DNA from: DASXKD01 sp963707905
GTDB taxonomy: Bacteria; Actinomycetota; Actinomycetes; Streptosporangiales; Streptosporangiaceae
DNA: 64,000 bases
Reading direction: 5' to 3'
Assembly: GCA_963707905.1 (NCBI GenBank)
Contig: CAVPSA010000041.1
Location: 7,209-71,208, forward strand
This document shows, in pieces, positions 8,226-17,161 of the stretch (its first letter is position 1; each line of letters opens with the position of its first letter). Made by a program: the position numbers and the translations under genes. Under the pieces are notes generated by a model that made no database searches, was not told the origin of the DNA, and worked only from the letters and a program-made list of their open reading frames with translations.

Positions 8226-9641
8226 TCAGTTGAGCAGATCGGCCACGGCGGCGATGCCCGGCTCGATGGCACGCTCGCCGACCTGGCCGAAACCCAGCAC
8301 CAACTGCGGGGGCCCGGACACCTGGGCCGCCCGGAAACCGCTCATCCCGTACAGGCCGACCCGCCGCTCGCGTGCGGCCGCCACCACGGCCCGCTCGTCC
8401 GCGGTGGCCGGCAGGTGCGCGACGGCATGGAACCCCGCGGCAAGCCCGGTCAGCCGGACGCCGGGGGCATGCCGGGCGAGGATGGCGATGAGCCTGGCAC
8501 GGCGGCTGGCATAGATCGCCCGCATCCGCCGGAGGTGGCGGTCGTACCGGCCCGATTCGAGCAGGGCCGCCAGCACCAGCTGATCCAACGTGGATGAACC
8601 GCGGTCGCTGATCCGCTTCTCCTCGGCGACGGCCGCGGCCAGCGACGGCGGTGCAAGTATCCAGCCGAGCCGCACCGCCGGAGCCAGCGCCTTGCTGGCC
8701 GTGCCGATCGTGAAGACGCGGCCCGGCGCCAGCCCCTGCAGCACGCCGATGGGCTCCCGGTCGTAGCGGAACTCGGAATCGTAGTCATCCTCGACGATGA
8801 ACCCGTCGTTGCGGTTCGCCCACTCCACGAGGGCGTGGCGCCGCCGGGCCGCGAGCACGACCCCGGTGGGTGACTGGTGTGCCGGGGTGACGACGACGGC
8901 CCTGGCGCCACTGCCGTCCAGTGCCCCGACGTCGATCCCCAGGTCATCCACGGGTACATGGACCGTTCGCAAGCCGATCGCCCCGACCGCCCGCACGGTC
9001 TCGCTCGTATCGGCGTTTCCGTACCCGGGGTCCTCGAAGGCGACGCACCGGACGCCGGCCTGGGCAAGCGCCCGCAACACCAGGACGACCCCCTGCGCGA
9101 ACCCGGTGCTGACGATCATCTGGCCGGGATCAGCGGCGGCGGCACGGACCCGCCGCAGGTACCCGGCGAGGACGCCGCGCAGTACGGCACTGCCGCGGGG
9201 GTCGCCGTAGTCGAGATCGAGGGTGGCGATGCTGCCGCATGCCTCCCGGGTCGCCCACACCCAGTCGCTGCGCGGAAAGCTCGCCAGATCGGGGACTCCC
9301 GAACGGAAGTCCGCGATCAGCCGCGCCGGCGGTTCCGGGCGCTGCGGCGGCTCTGCCGCCACCGGGTACGCGCCCGCCGCGACCCGGGTGGCCGATCCGA
9401 TCTGGCTGGTCAGGTAGCCCTCGGACAGCAGCTGGCTGTAGACCTCTTGCACCAGGCCGCGGGAGATGCCCAGTTCCCTGGCCAGCTCCCGGGACGAGGG
9501 CAGCCGCTCGCTGCCTTGCAGCCGGCCGCTCCTGATTGCCTCGCGCAGGCCCGCCTCCAGCTGGGACCGCAGCGGCTGGCCGCTGCCACGGTCGATCCGC
9601 AGGAACAACTCGGGGCCCAAACCGGACCACTGAATCGCCAT
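8226..9641 (-). CDS. MocR/PdxR-type GntR regulator with aminotransferase domain
   Basis: A 471-residue chimeric regulator: residues about 15-85 are a GntR winged helix (LPSSRELARELGISRGLVQE), and the rest is a fold-type-I aminotransferase-like domain that binds PLP, with the lysine in GTASKALAPAVRLGW and EDDYDSEFRYD upstream. Such proteins use PLP, or a PLP-amino acid adduct, as effector. The frame extends 40 codons upstream, but the ATG at 9641 begins the conserved sequence. It is divergent to the MFS gene 47 bases away, which it most likely controls. Confidence 0.92.
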   Translation of the reverse strand: MAIQWSGLGPELFLRIDRGSGQPLRSQLEAGLREAIRSGRLQGSERLPSSRELARELGISRGLVQEVYSQLLSEGYLTSQIGSATRVAAGAYPVAAEPPQRPEPPARLIADFRSGVPDLASFPRSDWVWATREACGSIATLDLDYGDPRGSAVLRGVLAGYLRRVRAAAADPGQMIVSTGFAQGVVLVLRALAQAGVRCVAFEDPGYGNADTSETVRAVGAIGLRTVHVPVDDLGIDVGALDGSGARAVVVTPAHQSPTGVVLAARRRHALVEWANRNDGFIVEDDYDSEFRYDREPIGVLQGLAPGRVFTIGTASKALAPAVRLGWILAPPSLAAAVAEEKRISDRGSSTLDQLVLAALLESGRYDRHLRRMRAIYASRRARLIAILARHAPGVRLTGLAAGFHAVAHLPATADERAVVAAARERRVGLYGMSGFRAAQVSGPPQLVLGFGQVGERAIEPGIAAVADLLN

Positions 9642-9648
9642 GACATTG

Positions 9649-9670
9649 GAACTTATCAGTGCCCCAGTTC
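9649..9670. promoter_or_regulatory. Dyad in the regulator/MFS divergent gap
   Basis: GAACT (9649-9653) and AGTTC (9666-9670) form an inverted repeat with a 12-base spacer in the 47-base gap between the MocR-type regulator and the MFS gene. Its location makes it a candidate operator; short dyads like this also occur by chance. Confidence 0.3.
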
Positions 9671-9688
9671 GGACCCTACGGTCGCAGC

Positions 9689-10947
9689 ATGAGCACCTTG
9701 ACTTCCGCCCAGCCACGGCGCGGCACCAGGCACGACGGCGCGGCGCAAAGCACCGGGGCACGCCTCGTCAGCGGCCCGCTCGCCCTGGTCTTTCTCTCCG
9801 AGTTTTGCGCGCTCACCAGCTTCTACCTGCTGCTTTCCGTGACGCCGATGTACGCCGCTGCCGTTGGCGCGGGGAGCACGGGCGCCGGGCTTGTGACCGG
9901 CGTGCTGCTGCTTGGCACCGTGGCCGCGGAGCTTGCCGCGCCGATCCTGATGCGGCGGTACGGGTACTGGGCCATGCTCCTGACCGGGGCGCTGCTGCTG
10001 GGAGTGCCGACCCTGGCGCTGCTGGCCGGCGGCTCGCTGACCCTCATCGTGACCGTCAGCGTCGTGCGCGGCTTCGGATTCGGCCTCTGCACCGTGATGA
10101 CGGGCGCCCTCACCGCGGCGCTGCTGCCACCCGAACGGCGCGGCGAAGGACTCGGCCTGTTCGGGATCGTGGCCACCGCGCCGGGAGTCATAGCGCTGCC
10201 TGCCGGTGTCTGGCTCGCTGATCACATCGGCATGGCGACGGTTGTCGGCCTGACGGCTGCGGCTGCCCTCGTTCCCCTGGCAGTGTTCCCATGGCTGTCC
10301 GGAGCGGCTGACCGTCGCGCAGCGGCGGCGTGCGGCGGCGGGCGCCGGGCGGCGGGCGGCCGGATGGGCTGCTGGGCGGCCTTCGCCAGGGCGGGCAACT
10401 GCGGCCCTTCCTGATCTTCGCGGCCAGCACCGTAGCGGCGGGCGTGGTCGTCTCGTTCCTCCCGCTCGCCGCCGGGGTATCCGGCAACGTCGCCGCCGCT
10501 GGCTTGCTCGCGCAGGCCCTGACCGCCACGGTCAGCCGCTGGTGGGCGGGACGCCGCGGGGACAGGACCGGTCACGCGCGCCTGCTGGTTCCAGCGCTGG
10601 CGATCGCGTCTTCTGGAATGGTCACCATGATCTGGCTGGCCTCCCCGGCTGCCCTGATCGCGGGCATGTGCTTGTTCGGCATCGGGTTCGGAATCTGCCA
10701 GAACGCCACCTTCGCGTTGATGATCGACCGCATGCCTCCGTCCGGGGCCGGAACCGCAAGCGCCCTGTGGAACCTGGCATATGACGCCGGATACGGGGCA
10801 GGCCCAGCCGCCTTCGGCCTGGTCGTCAACCACACCGGATACCCGGCCGCCTTCGCGCTCACGGCGGTGCTGATGCTCGCAACGGTGCCAGTCGCCCGGC
10901 GTGAGCGCGCCATGGCCCGCGGCACCGCGGACCGGTCCCGGCGCTAG
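9689..10947 (+). pseudogene. MFS transporter interrupted by a -1 frameshift
   Basis: Two adjoining frames encode the two halves of one major facilitator drug/metabolite pump. The first half (from ATG 9689) has about six membrane segments and ends in PWLSGAADRRAAAA. The second half resumes in another frame with GLLGGLRQGGQLRPFLIF and five or six more segments, ending at 10947. The frame change falls in the GC-repeat tract near 10318-10375. Loss of one base in that tract (or gain of two) explains it. It could be a real null allele or a base-calling error in a difficult tract. It is divergent to the MocR-type regulator. Confidence 0.85.
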
Positions 10948-11090
10948 CCGGGGCAGCGACGCCCGGTCACGGCGACGCCTACCATCCACCGGACTTTTTC
11001 AGCCGATTTGATGGGTTTATAGACTTCTGTGCGGAGTGCCGGGAGTGTAGATGCAGGGCCAGCGCCGTCGGCAGGAGAGGAGCAGCGGTC

Positions 11091-11201
11091 GTGGACTTCA
11101 AGCTCGAGGTTGTCGTGACACCGGTCGCTGACGTGGACCGGGCCAAGGCCTGCTGCCAGTGGTTCGTCCAGGAGATCACGACGCGCCTTCCGGGCCGGTG
11201 A
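11091..11201 (+). pseudogene. VOC/glyoxalase N-terminal remnant, overlaps next gene start
   Basis: A GTG-initiated 36-codon frame begins with the first strand and helix of a glyoxalase/VOC protein (DFKLEVVVTPVADVDRAKA), then loses similarity and ends at TGA 11199-11201. An AGGAGAGGAG sequence precedes it. Full VOC proteins are about 110-150 residues, so only the N-terminus remains. The stop overlaps the GTG start of the reductase gene (GTGA), so the remnant may still lead ribosomes into that gene. Confidence 0.6.
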
Positions 11202-12538
11202 GCAACGTGGGCGACTATGACGTGATCGTGCTCGGCGGCGGCTCACCCGGCGAGCATTGCGCGGGCGAACTGGCCGATGGCGGGCTCCGGGTCGCACTGG
11301 TCGAACGCGATCTGGTCGGCGGCGAATGCTCCTACTGGGCGTGCATCCCGTCCAAGACGCTGCTGCGTCCCGGCGAGGCGGTGCATCAGGCACGCGACGC
11401 CACGGCCACCGCGCAACTCGACGCCGGGGCAGCGCTGGCCTGGCGTGACTTCATGGTCGCCGGCTACTCCGACGCCGGGCAGGAGCGCTGGCTGGCGAGC
11501 AAGGGAATCGACCTGCTGCGGGGGACCGGCAAGCTCGCCGGAACCGGCGTGGTGGAGGTCGACGGCACCCGCCATACCGCCAGGCACGTGGTGCTGGCGA
11601 CTGGCTCGGATCCGGTCATTCCGCCCATTCCTGGCCTGCGCGAACTCGACGGCGTGTGGACCAACCGCGAGGTGACCGGCATGAAGGCCGTCCCGCGCCG
11701 CCTGCTCATCCTGGGCGGCGGGCCGGTCGGCGCCGAGATGGCCCAGGCCGTGCGGCGCCTCGGTGGCGAGGTGACCCTCGCCGAGGGCGCCGCTCATGTG
11801 CTCGCCCGTGAGCCCGCGCCCTTGGGCGAGGCGCTCGGCGAGGCACTGCGCGCCGACGGCATCGAGTTGCTGCTTGGCATGCAGGTGACAGCCGCGCGGC
11901 GCGACGGGCAGGACTATGTCCTGGTCCTGGGCAACGGCAGCGAACTGCGCGGTGACCGCCTGCTCGTGGCCACCGGGCGGCGCCCGCGCGTGGCCGGGCT
12001 CGGCCTGGAGACGGTCGGCGTGCAGGCCGGTGCGCACGGGATCCCGGTGGACTCCCGGCTGCGGGCCGCCGAGCGGCTGTGGGTCATCGGTGACGCCAAC
12101 GGCATCCGGCTGCTCACCCATGTCGGCAAGTACCAGGGCGAAGTGGTGGCCGCCAACATCCTCGGCGAATCCCGCGAAGCGAACTACGAGGCCATACCCG
12201 ACGTCGTCTACACCGACCCGCAGGCCGCCTCGGTCGGTGCGGCCGAGGCCAGGTACACGGCCACCGTGGCGATCTCCGAGGTGGCCAAGACCGCCACCTA
12301 CTCGCGCGCCTACGCCCAGTCCAACGGCTTCCTGACCCTGCTGTCCGACGGCGAGCGGCTGACCGGCGCGCATGCGCTCGGCCCCGAAGCGGGCGAGTGG
12401 CTGCAGCAGGCCACCTTGGCGATCCGCGCCCACGTGCCGCTGCAAGTGCTGCGCGACACCATCCAGCCATTCCCGACCTTCTCCGAGATCTACGTCGCCG
12501 CACTGAAGGCCCTGCACAACGAGATCACGCGTGCCTGA
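11198..12538 (+). CDS. FAD-dependent pyridine nucleotide-disulfide oxidoreductase
   Basis: A 446-residue flavoprotein related to dihydrolipoamide dehydrogenase and mercuric reductase. It has an N-terminal FAD fold (VIVLGGGSPGEHCAGELA), the redox disulfide C44/C49 in GGECSYWACIPSK, an NAD(P) fold (LLILGGGPVGAEMAQ) and a C-terminal dimer domain. The usual active-site His of H-P-T-x-S-E is a Phe here (PFPTFSE), so it is not a standard lipoamide dehydrogenase. GTG 11198 is chosen because it starts the conserved region and overlaps the preceding stop. Its physiological disulfide is unknown. Confidence 0.9.
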   Translation: MSNVGDYDVIVLGGGSPGEHCAGELADGGLRVALVERDLVGGECSYWACIPSKTLLRPGEAVHQARDATATAQLDAGAALAWRDFMVAGYSDAGQERWLASKGIDLLRGTGKLAGTGVVEVDGTRHTARHVVLATGSDPVIPPIPGLRELDGVWTNREVTGMKAVPRRLLILGGGPVGAEMAQAVRRLGGEVTLAEGAAHVLAREPAPLGEALGEALRADGIELLLGMQVTAARRDGQDYVLVLGNGSELRGDRLLVATGRRPRVAGLGLETVGVQAGAHGIPVDSRLRAAERLWVIGDANGIRLLTHVGKYQGEVVAANILGESREANYEAIPDVVYTDPQAASVGAAEARYTATVAISEVAKTATYSRAYAQSNGFLTLLSDGERLTGAHALGPEAGEWLQQATLAIRAHVPLQVLRDTIQPFPTFSEIYVAALKALHNEITRA

Positions 12539-12545
12539 TCACTGA

Positions 12546-12566
12546 GCTGGCCTGTCGCCGGCCAGC
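12546..12566. terminator. Hairpin between convergent genes
   Basis: GCTGGCC (12546-12552) and GGCCAGC (12560-12566) form a perfect 7-bp stem with a 7-base loop, 8 bases after the reductase stop and 30 bases before the MOSC gene end. It could serve both transcripts. No T-run. Confidence 0.5.
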
Positions 12567-12595
12567 CAGGGCCGCCCAGCCCAGGAGGCAGGAGG

Positions 12596-13306
12596 TCAGG
12601 GTTCGAGTTCGACAGGGTCGCCGAGTGCGACCCGGCCCGGTTCCACGGTTGAGCCGTAGACCCCGAACCGGGCATCGCGTTCGCGCGCTATGGCGCGCAG
12701 GATCGCTGGATCCCGGCGCAGTGTCGCCGGGTCGATAGTGACAATCACGCACCGCTGGTCACGTTTGTCCACCCGCATCCGCACCCCGCCGATGCGCAGC
12801 ACCCGGCCGACCCAGGCATCCTCGGGGAAGTCGGGGGACTCGCGCCCGGGAGCATCCACCAGAAGGTTGGGCCGGAACCGCCCGGCCGCCAGGCTGGTGC
12901 CGGCCAGCCGGCCAAGGCCAGCCAGGGCCTGGGTGGTCAGCAGCGACAACGGCATCGTGTCGAAGACCCCGCGGTCCTGTTTGATGACGCGCACGCCCGG
13001 CCCGAGTTCGGCTGCGAGCGCGGGGTCTGCCACGTCGAACTCGCTGCCCGACGGTGTGCGCACCAGCGTCGGTGCGGCGTTGGGCCGGTCCGGCTCGGCG
13101 AAGCGGGGCCGGTAGCGGGCCATCTCGGGCCGTTCCCTGATCGTCAGCCACGGAAAGCCGCTGCGCACCTGCCCGTCGCGGATGAACGCCCAGCGGCGGT
13201 CGCCCGCCAGGCCGTGCCAGGAGACTTCGGCGTCGTCCAGTTCCTCGGCTGCCATGGATTTCACCGGGTACCGCCACAGCCCGGCAACACGGCCCACCAC
13301 GGTCAT
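12596..13306 (-). CDS. MOSC-domain protein with N-terminal beta barrel
   Basis: A 236-residue MOSC protein of the YiiM/mARC class: N-terminal MOSC_N barrel (LWRYPVKSMAAEEL... GDRRWAFI) and C-terminal MOSC domain (RFRPNLLVD, DQRCVIVTIDP). The cysteine in RCVIVTIDP sits where molybdenum cofactor sulfur is bound in the family. A GGAGG five bases upstream favours ATG 13306 over ATG 13318. Relatives bind Moco and reduce N-hydroxylated compounds or carry sulfur. It converges on the disulfide reductase gene. Confidence 0.88.
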   Translation of the reverse strand: MTVVGRVAGLWRYPVKSMAAEELDDAEVSWHGLAGDRRWAFIRDGQVRSGFPWLTIRERPEMARYRPRFAEPDRPNAAPTLVRTPSGSEFDVADPALAAELGPGVRVIKQDRGVFDTMPLSLLTTQALAGLGRLAGTSLAAGRFRPNLLVDAPGRESPDFPEDAWVGRVLRIGGVRMRVDKRDQRCVIVTIDPATLRRDPAILRAIARERDARFGVYGSTVEPGRVALGDPVELEP

Positions 13307-13465
13307 AACCGCCTCCATCGGCTCGAAGGCGCCCTTGCCGATGAAGGATGCCGAGCGTGGCGGACCTGGTCCGTCGCAGCGCCTCTCGGCCCACTCAGCG
13401 TGCCACACCGGCCGGCCTGTACAAGCGCCTTATCCCGTACGTCTGGTGACCTTGACAATGGCCGG

Positions 13466-16159
13466 ATGAGCGCGGCCGGGCCGCATCCCCCAGGTAGTGA
13501 TACTTGGGGGGTGCGAGAGCTTCCGATGGGGACCGTGACCATGCTCTTCAGCGACATCGAAGGGTCAACGGTGCTGCTGAGCCGTCTGGGGCCCCGGTAC
13601 GGGGAGGCACTGTCGGCTCAGCGGGCCGTGCTCCGGGCCGCTATTGGCGACTGGCGCGGGCATGAGCTGGGGACCGAGGGCGACAGCTTCTTCGTGGTGT
13701 TCGAGTCGGCCGCGGATGCGGTGGCCTGCTGTGCCGCGGCGCAGCAGGCACTGGACGGGTATGCGTGGCCTGGCGGCGTCGCCGTCCGGGTCCGGATGGG
13801 TCTTCATTCGGGGGAGCCGTCCCGGCACGAGGACGGCTATATCGGCATCGATGTGCACCGGGCCGCGCGGATCGCGGCAACCGCGCATGGCGGCCAGGTG
13901 GTGATGTCCGGTGTCACCTGGCAGCTGGCAAACGCTGGCCTGGCCGCCGAACTGTCCGTCCGGGACCTGGGTTTCCACCGCCTCAAGGACATCGATGCGG
14001 CCGAGCACATCTATCAGCTGGCCGGCCCCGGCCTGGCAGAGCACTTTCCGCCGCTGAAGAGCCTGGGTGCCTCGACCAACCTGCCAGCACCGATCACGCC
14101 GCTGGTGGGCCGGGAAAACGATCTCGAACAGTTGCGCACCCTCATCTGCCAGCCGGGCATGAGACTGGTGACGCTCACCGGTCCGGGCGGCGTCGGCAAG
14201 ACACGGCTGGCCATAGATGCCGCCGCAGCGCTGGGCGAAACCTTCCCGCAGGGGGTCTACTTCAGTGCCCTGGCAGCCGTCCGCGACGCCGGGGTGATGT
14301 GGAAGGCCATCGCCGGCGACCTGTCGGTGGACGGGGATGAGCCGGCCGCGGTGATGGCGCATCTGCGGGACCGCCGGACCCTGCTCGTGCTGGACAACCT
14401 TGAGCAACTGGACGGTGCCGCCGAGGTCGTCGCCGCGCTGCTCGCGGCGGCTCCGCGCCTGGTGGTGCTGGCGACATCGCGCGGGCCGCTGCACCTGCTG
14501 GGAGAGCATGAGCTGCCGGTGCCGCCGCTGGAGATACCGCAAGAGCCGGCCCTTGCGGCGGTGACCGCTTCCGCTGCGGTACGACTGTTCGTGCAGCAGG
14601 GAAGCCTGGTCAGGCCGGGCTTCGTGGTGACCGAGGGAAACGCGGACGACATCGCGGCCATCTGCCGGAGGCTGGACGGGCTGCCGCTGGCGATCGAACT
14701 GGCCGCCTCGCGGGTCCGGCTGCTGTCTCCCAAGGCGCTGCTTGCCCGGCTCGATCACAGCGTGGCCCTGGCCGCTGTGGATGCCGGGCGCCCGTCACGT
14801 CAGCAGACTTTGCGGGCCACCATCGCCTGGAGCTACGACCTGCTGCCGCCCCGGCCTGCCGCGGTACTGCGCCGCGCAGGGGTTTTCGCCGGCGGTTGCG
14901 ACCTGGACGCGCTGGCGGCGGTGGCCCTGGCCGGGGACGGCCCGGGCGACCCGGCCGATCCGGGTGATCCGCTGGAACTGGTCAGCGAACTGATGGATGT
15001 CAGCCTGATCACGGTGACCGAGAGCGCCGACGGAGAACCCCGCGTGGGCCTGCTGGAGACGATCCGCGAATTTGCCCTGGAACGGCTGGCCGAGGCCGGT
15101 GAAGCCGACGGCGCCCAGCGCCGGCATGCCGGGCACTACGCCGCCCTCGCCGAGCATGCACACCAGCAGTTGTACGGCCCGGCGCAGCTAGCCGCCCTGG
15201 ACCGCCTGGAAGCCGAGCACGACAACCTGCGAGCCGCCCTGACCTGGTCGCTGGAACCCCAGGCCACCGGCGCCGCCGACCCAGAACGGGTCGGCATCGG
15301 CCTGCGGCTGGTCGAGGCGCTGGCCGCGTTCTGGCACCAGCACGGTCACGCCACCGAAGGCAGGCGATGGCTGCAACGGGCGATCGACCTGGCCAGCGAG
15401 GACACCGGAGCGCCGGTCGCCGCGGTGGCGCACGGACTGGGGATGCTGCTGACACAGCAAGGCGAGTGGGCCGCGGCGGTACCACTCTTCGAGCGAAGTC
15501 TTGCGATCTACCGTGACTCGGGCGACCGCGACCAGGAGGCCAAGGAGCTAAACAGCCTTGGCATCACCCATGGTTACAACGGTGACCTGAGCACGGCGCG
15601 TTCCTTGCTGGAGGAAAGCGCCGCCCTCGCCCGGGATATCGGCAGCGACCAGCGGCTCGCCGCGGCCCTGACGAATCTGGGCATGGTGGAGAACTTCGCC
15701 GGCGATCTCGACCGTGCCGCACAGGTGCTGCAGGAAGCGGTCACGCTGGACCAGAAACAGGGTGACCAGCTTGGCCTGGTTCTGGACAGGCACGCGCTTA
15801 CCATGGTCAGCCTGCGCGCTGGCCATACCCGGCGGGCCCGCGACATGCTGTCTGTCACGGTTGACTACGTGGTCAGCGCCGGTAATTCCGACATCCTGGC
15901 GGCAGCCCTGGAACTGGCCGCCTGCACCGTCGCGGAACTGGGCGAACCACTGCGGGCGGCCCGGCTGGCCGGCGCCGCGGCGGCGGTCAGGCAGATAGCC
16001 GGCATGCCCATCGCAGATCTCGAGGCGGAGCTGGTCGAGGGCTTCCTGGGCCCCGCCCGCTCGGCCATGGCCCGCGCGGAGTGGGATGCTGAATATGGCG
16101 GTGGCCGCGCACTCAGCCAGGAACAGGCAGCCACACTTCTGCTGACCCTCAACGAGTGA
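13466..16159 (+). CDS. Adenylate-cyclase-domain / AAA ATPase / TPR regulator
   Basis: An 897-residue signalling protein. Residues about 20-180 are a class III nucleotide cyclase domain (metal aspartates in LFSDIEGS, D30, and GTEGDSFF). Residues about 215-550 are an NB-ARC-like ATPase with Walker A LTGPGGVGKTRL (about 237) and Walker B LLVLDNLEQ (about 306). The C-terminal third is helical TPR repeats. No DNA-binding domain follows. The transition-state Asn position reads His (IDVHRAARI), as in many actinobacterial members, so cyclase activity is uncertain. Starts at ATG 13466, GTG 13511 or ATG 13526 are possible; the first is used. Confidence 0.88.
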   Translation: MSAAGPHPPGSDTWGVRELPMGTVTMLFSDIEGSTVLLSRLGPRYGEALSAQRAVLRAAIGDWRGHELGTEGDSFFVVFESAADAVACCAAAQQALDGYAWPGGVAVRVRMGLHSGEPSRHEDGYIGIDVHRAARIAATAHGGQVVMSGVTWQLANAGLAAELSVRDLGFHRLKDIDAAEHIYQLAGPGLAEHFPPLKSLGASTNLPAPITPLVGRENDLEQLRTLICQPGMRLVTLTGPGGVGKTRLAIDAAAALGETFPQGVYFSALAAVRDAGVMWKAIAGDLSVDGDEPAAVMAHLRDRRTLLVLDNLEQLDGAAEVVAALLAAAPRLVVLATSRGPLHLLGEHELPVPPLEIPQEPALAAVTASAAVRLFVQQGSLVRPGFVVTEGNADDIAAICRRLDGLPLAIELAASRVRLLSPKALLARLDHSVALAAVDAGRPSRQQTLRATIAWSYDLLPPRPAAVLRRAGVFAGGCDLDALAAVALAGDGPGDPADPGDPLELVSELMDVSLITVTESADGEPRVGLLETIREFALERLAEAGEADGAQRRHAGHYAALAEHAHQQLYGPAQLAALDRLEAEHDNLRAALTWSLEPQATGAADPERVGIGLRLVEALAAFWHQHGHATEGRRWLQRAIDLASEDTGAPVAAVAHGLGMLLTQQGEWAAAVPLFERSLAIYRDSGDRDQEAKELNSLGITHGYNGDLSTARSLLEESAALARDIGSDQRLAAALTNLGMVENFAGDLDRAAQVLQEAVTLDQKQGDQLGLVLDRHALTMVSLRAGHTRRARDMLSVTVDYVVSAGNSDILAAALELAACTVAELGEPLRAARLAGAAAAVRQIAGMPIADLEAELVEGFLGPARSAMARAEWDAEYGGGRALSQEQAATLLLTLNE

Positions 16160-16195
16160 CGCGCGGCCTGAGCTGTCCAGACGAGAAGAGCAACC

Positions 16196-17161
16196 ATGAA
16201 CGACGCTGGTGTCACCCGTGTTGCCGTCTACATCGACTTCGACAACATCGTGATATCGCGGTACGACCAGGTGCACGGCCGGGGCCAGTTCCAGCGCGAC
16301 AGGGTGCGCGGGGTCACCGGGAGCGACAAACCGGCCGACCCCGAACTCGCGGAAAAGGTCAGGCGCGCCACCGTGGACGTCGGTGCCGTGATCGACTTCG
16401 CCTCGTCGTTCGGCACCCTCGTGCTCACCCGTGCCTATGCGGACTGGTCAGCCCCGGTCAACGCCGATTACCGCGGGCAGCTCGTCAGCCGCGCCGTGGA
16501 CCTGGTGCAGCTCTTTCCGGCCGCCGCCTACGCCAAGAACGGCGCAGACATCCGGCTGGCGGTGGATGCGGTGGAGGACATGTTCCGCCTTCCCGACCTG
16601 ACCCACGTGGTGATCGTGGCCGGGGACTCGGATTACATAGCCCTCGCCCAGCGGTGCAGGCGCCTGGGCCGGTATGTCGTGGGTGTCGGCGTCGCCGGAT
16701 CGACCAGCAGGGCACTCGCGGCGGCGTGCGACGAACTCGTGACCTACGATGCCCTTCCTGGCATCACCCCCGTTGGCGCGCCCCAGCCGTCAGTCAGCCA
16801 GACCGCCACGGTTCAGGAGGAGCCCGGCGATGCGCCGCCCGCACGGAGTTCGCGGCGTGCCAAGCGGCCCGCAGCCGCTGCGGCCGACGAGACCGACCTG
16901 GAACCCGAGGACCCACAAGAAGTGGCGACCAGGCTCCTCGAACGGGCACTTCGGCTCGGCCAGGAAAAGGACGACGCGGACTGGCTGCACAGCTCTGCGG
17001 TCAAGAGCCAGATGAGGCGCATGGACCCGTCGTTCAGCGAAAAGGCGCTCGGCTATCGGTCATTCTCCGACTTCGTGAAATCACGAGAAGGCATCGCCGA
17101 ACTCGACGAGACAGATCCCGTACGGCTCGTACGGCTCAACCCGGCCCTGACCGCCCAGTGA
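16196..17161 (+). CDS. NYN-domain (PIN-like) RNase with C-terminal LOTUS/OST-HTH domain
   Basis: A 321-residue protein. Residues about 8-190 form a NYN/LabA-type nuclease fold with the acidic metal-site set: YIDFDNI, NGADIRLAVDAVE and VAGDSDYI. Residues about 195-245 are a low-complexity linker. Residues about 245-310 match the OST-HTH/LOTUS RNA-binding fold (LGQEKDDADWLHSSAVKSQ, then GYRSFSDFVKS). The family cuts or silences RNA; combined NYN-LOTUS proteins occur in bacteria as putative RNA-targeting nucleases. Its TGA overlaps the GTG of the next gene, so the two are translationally coupled. Confidence 0.9.
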   Translation: MNDAGVTRVAVYIDFDNIVISRYDQVHGRGQFQRDRVRGVTGSDKPADPELAEKVRRATVDVGAVIDFASSFGTLVLTRAYADWSAPVNADYRGQLVSRAVDLVQLFPAAAYAKNGADIRLAVDAVEDMFRLPDLTHVVIVAGDSDYIALAQRCRRLGRYVVGVGVAGSTSRALAAACDELVTYDALPGITPVGAPQPSVSQTATVQEEPGDAPPARSSRRAKRPAAAAADETDLEPEDPQEVATRLLERALRLGQEKDDADWLHSSAVKSQMRRMDPSFSEKALGYRSFSDFVKSREGIAELDETDPVRLVRLNPALTAQ

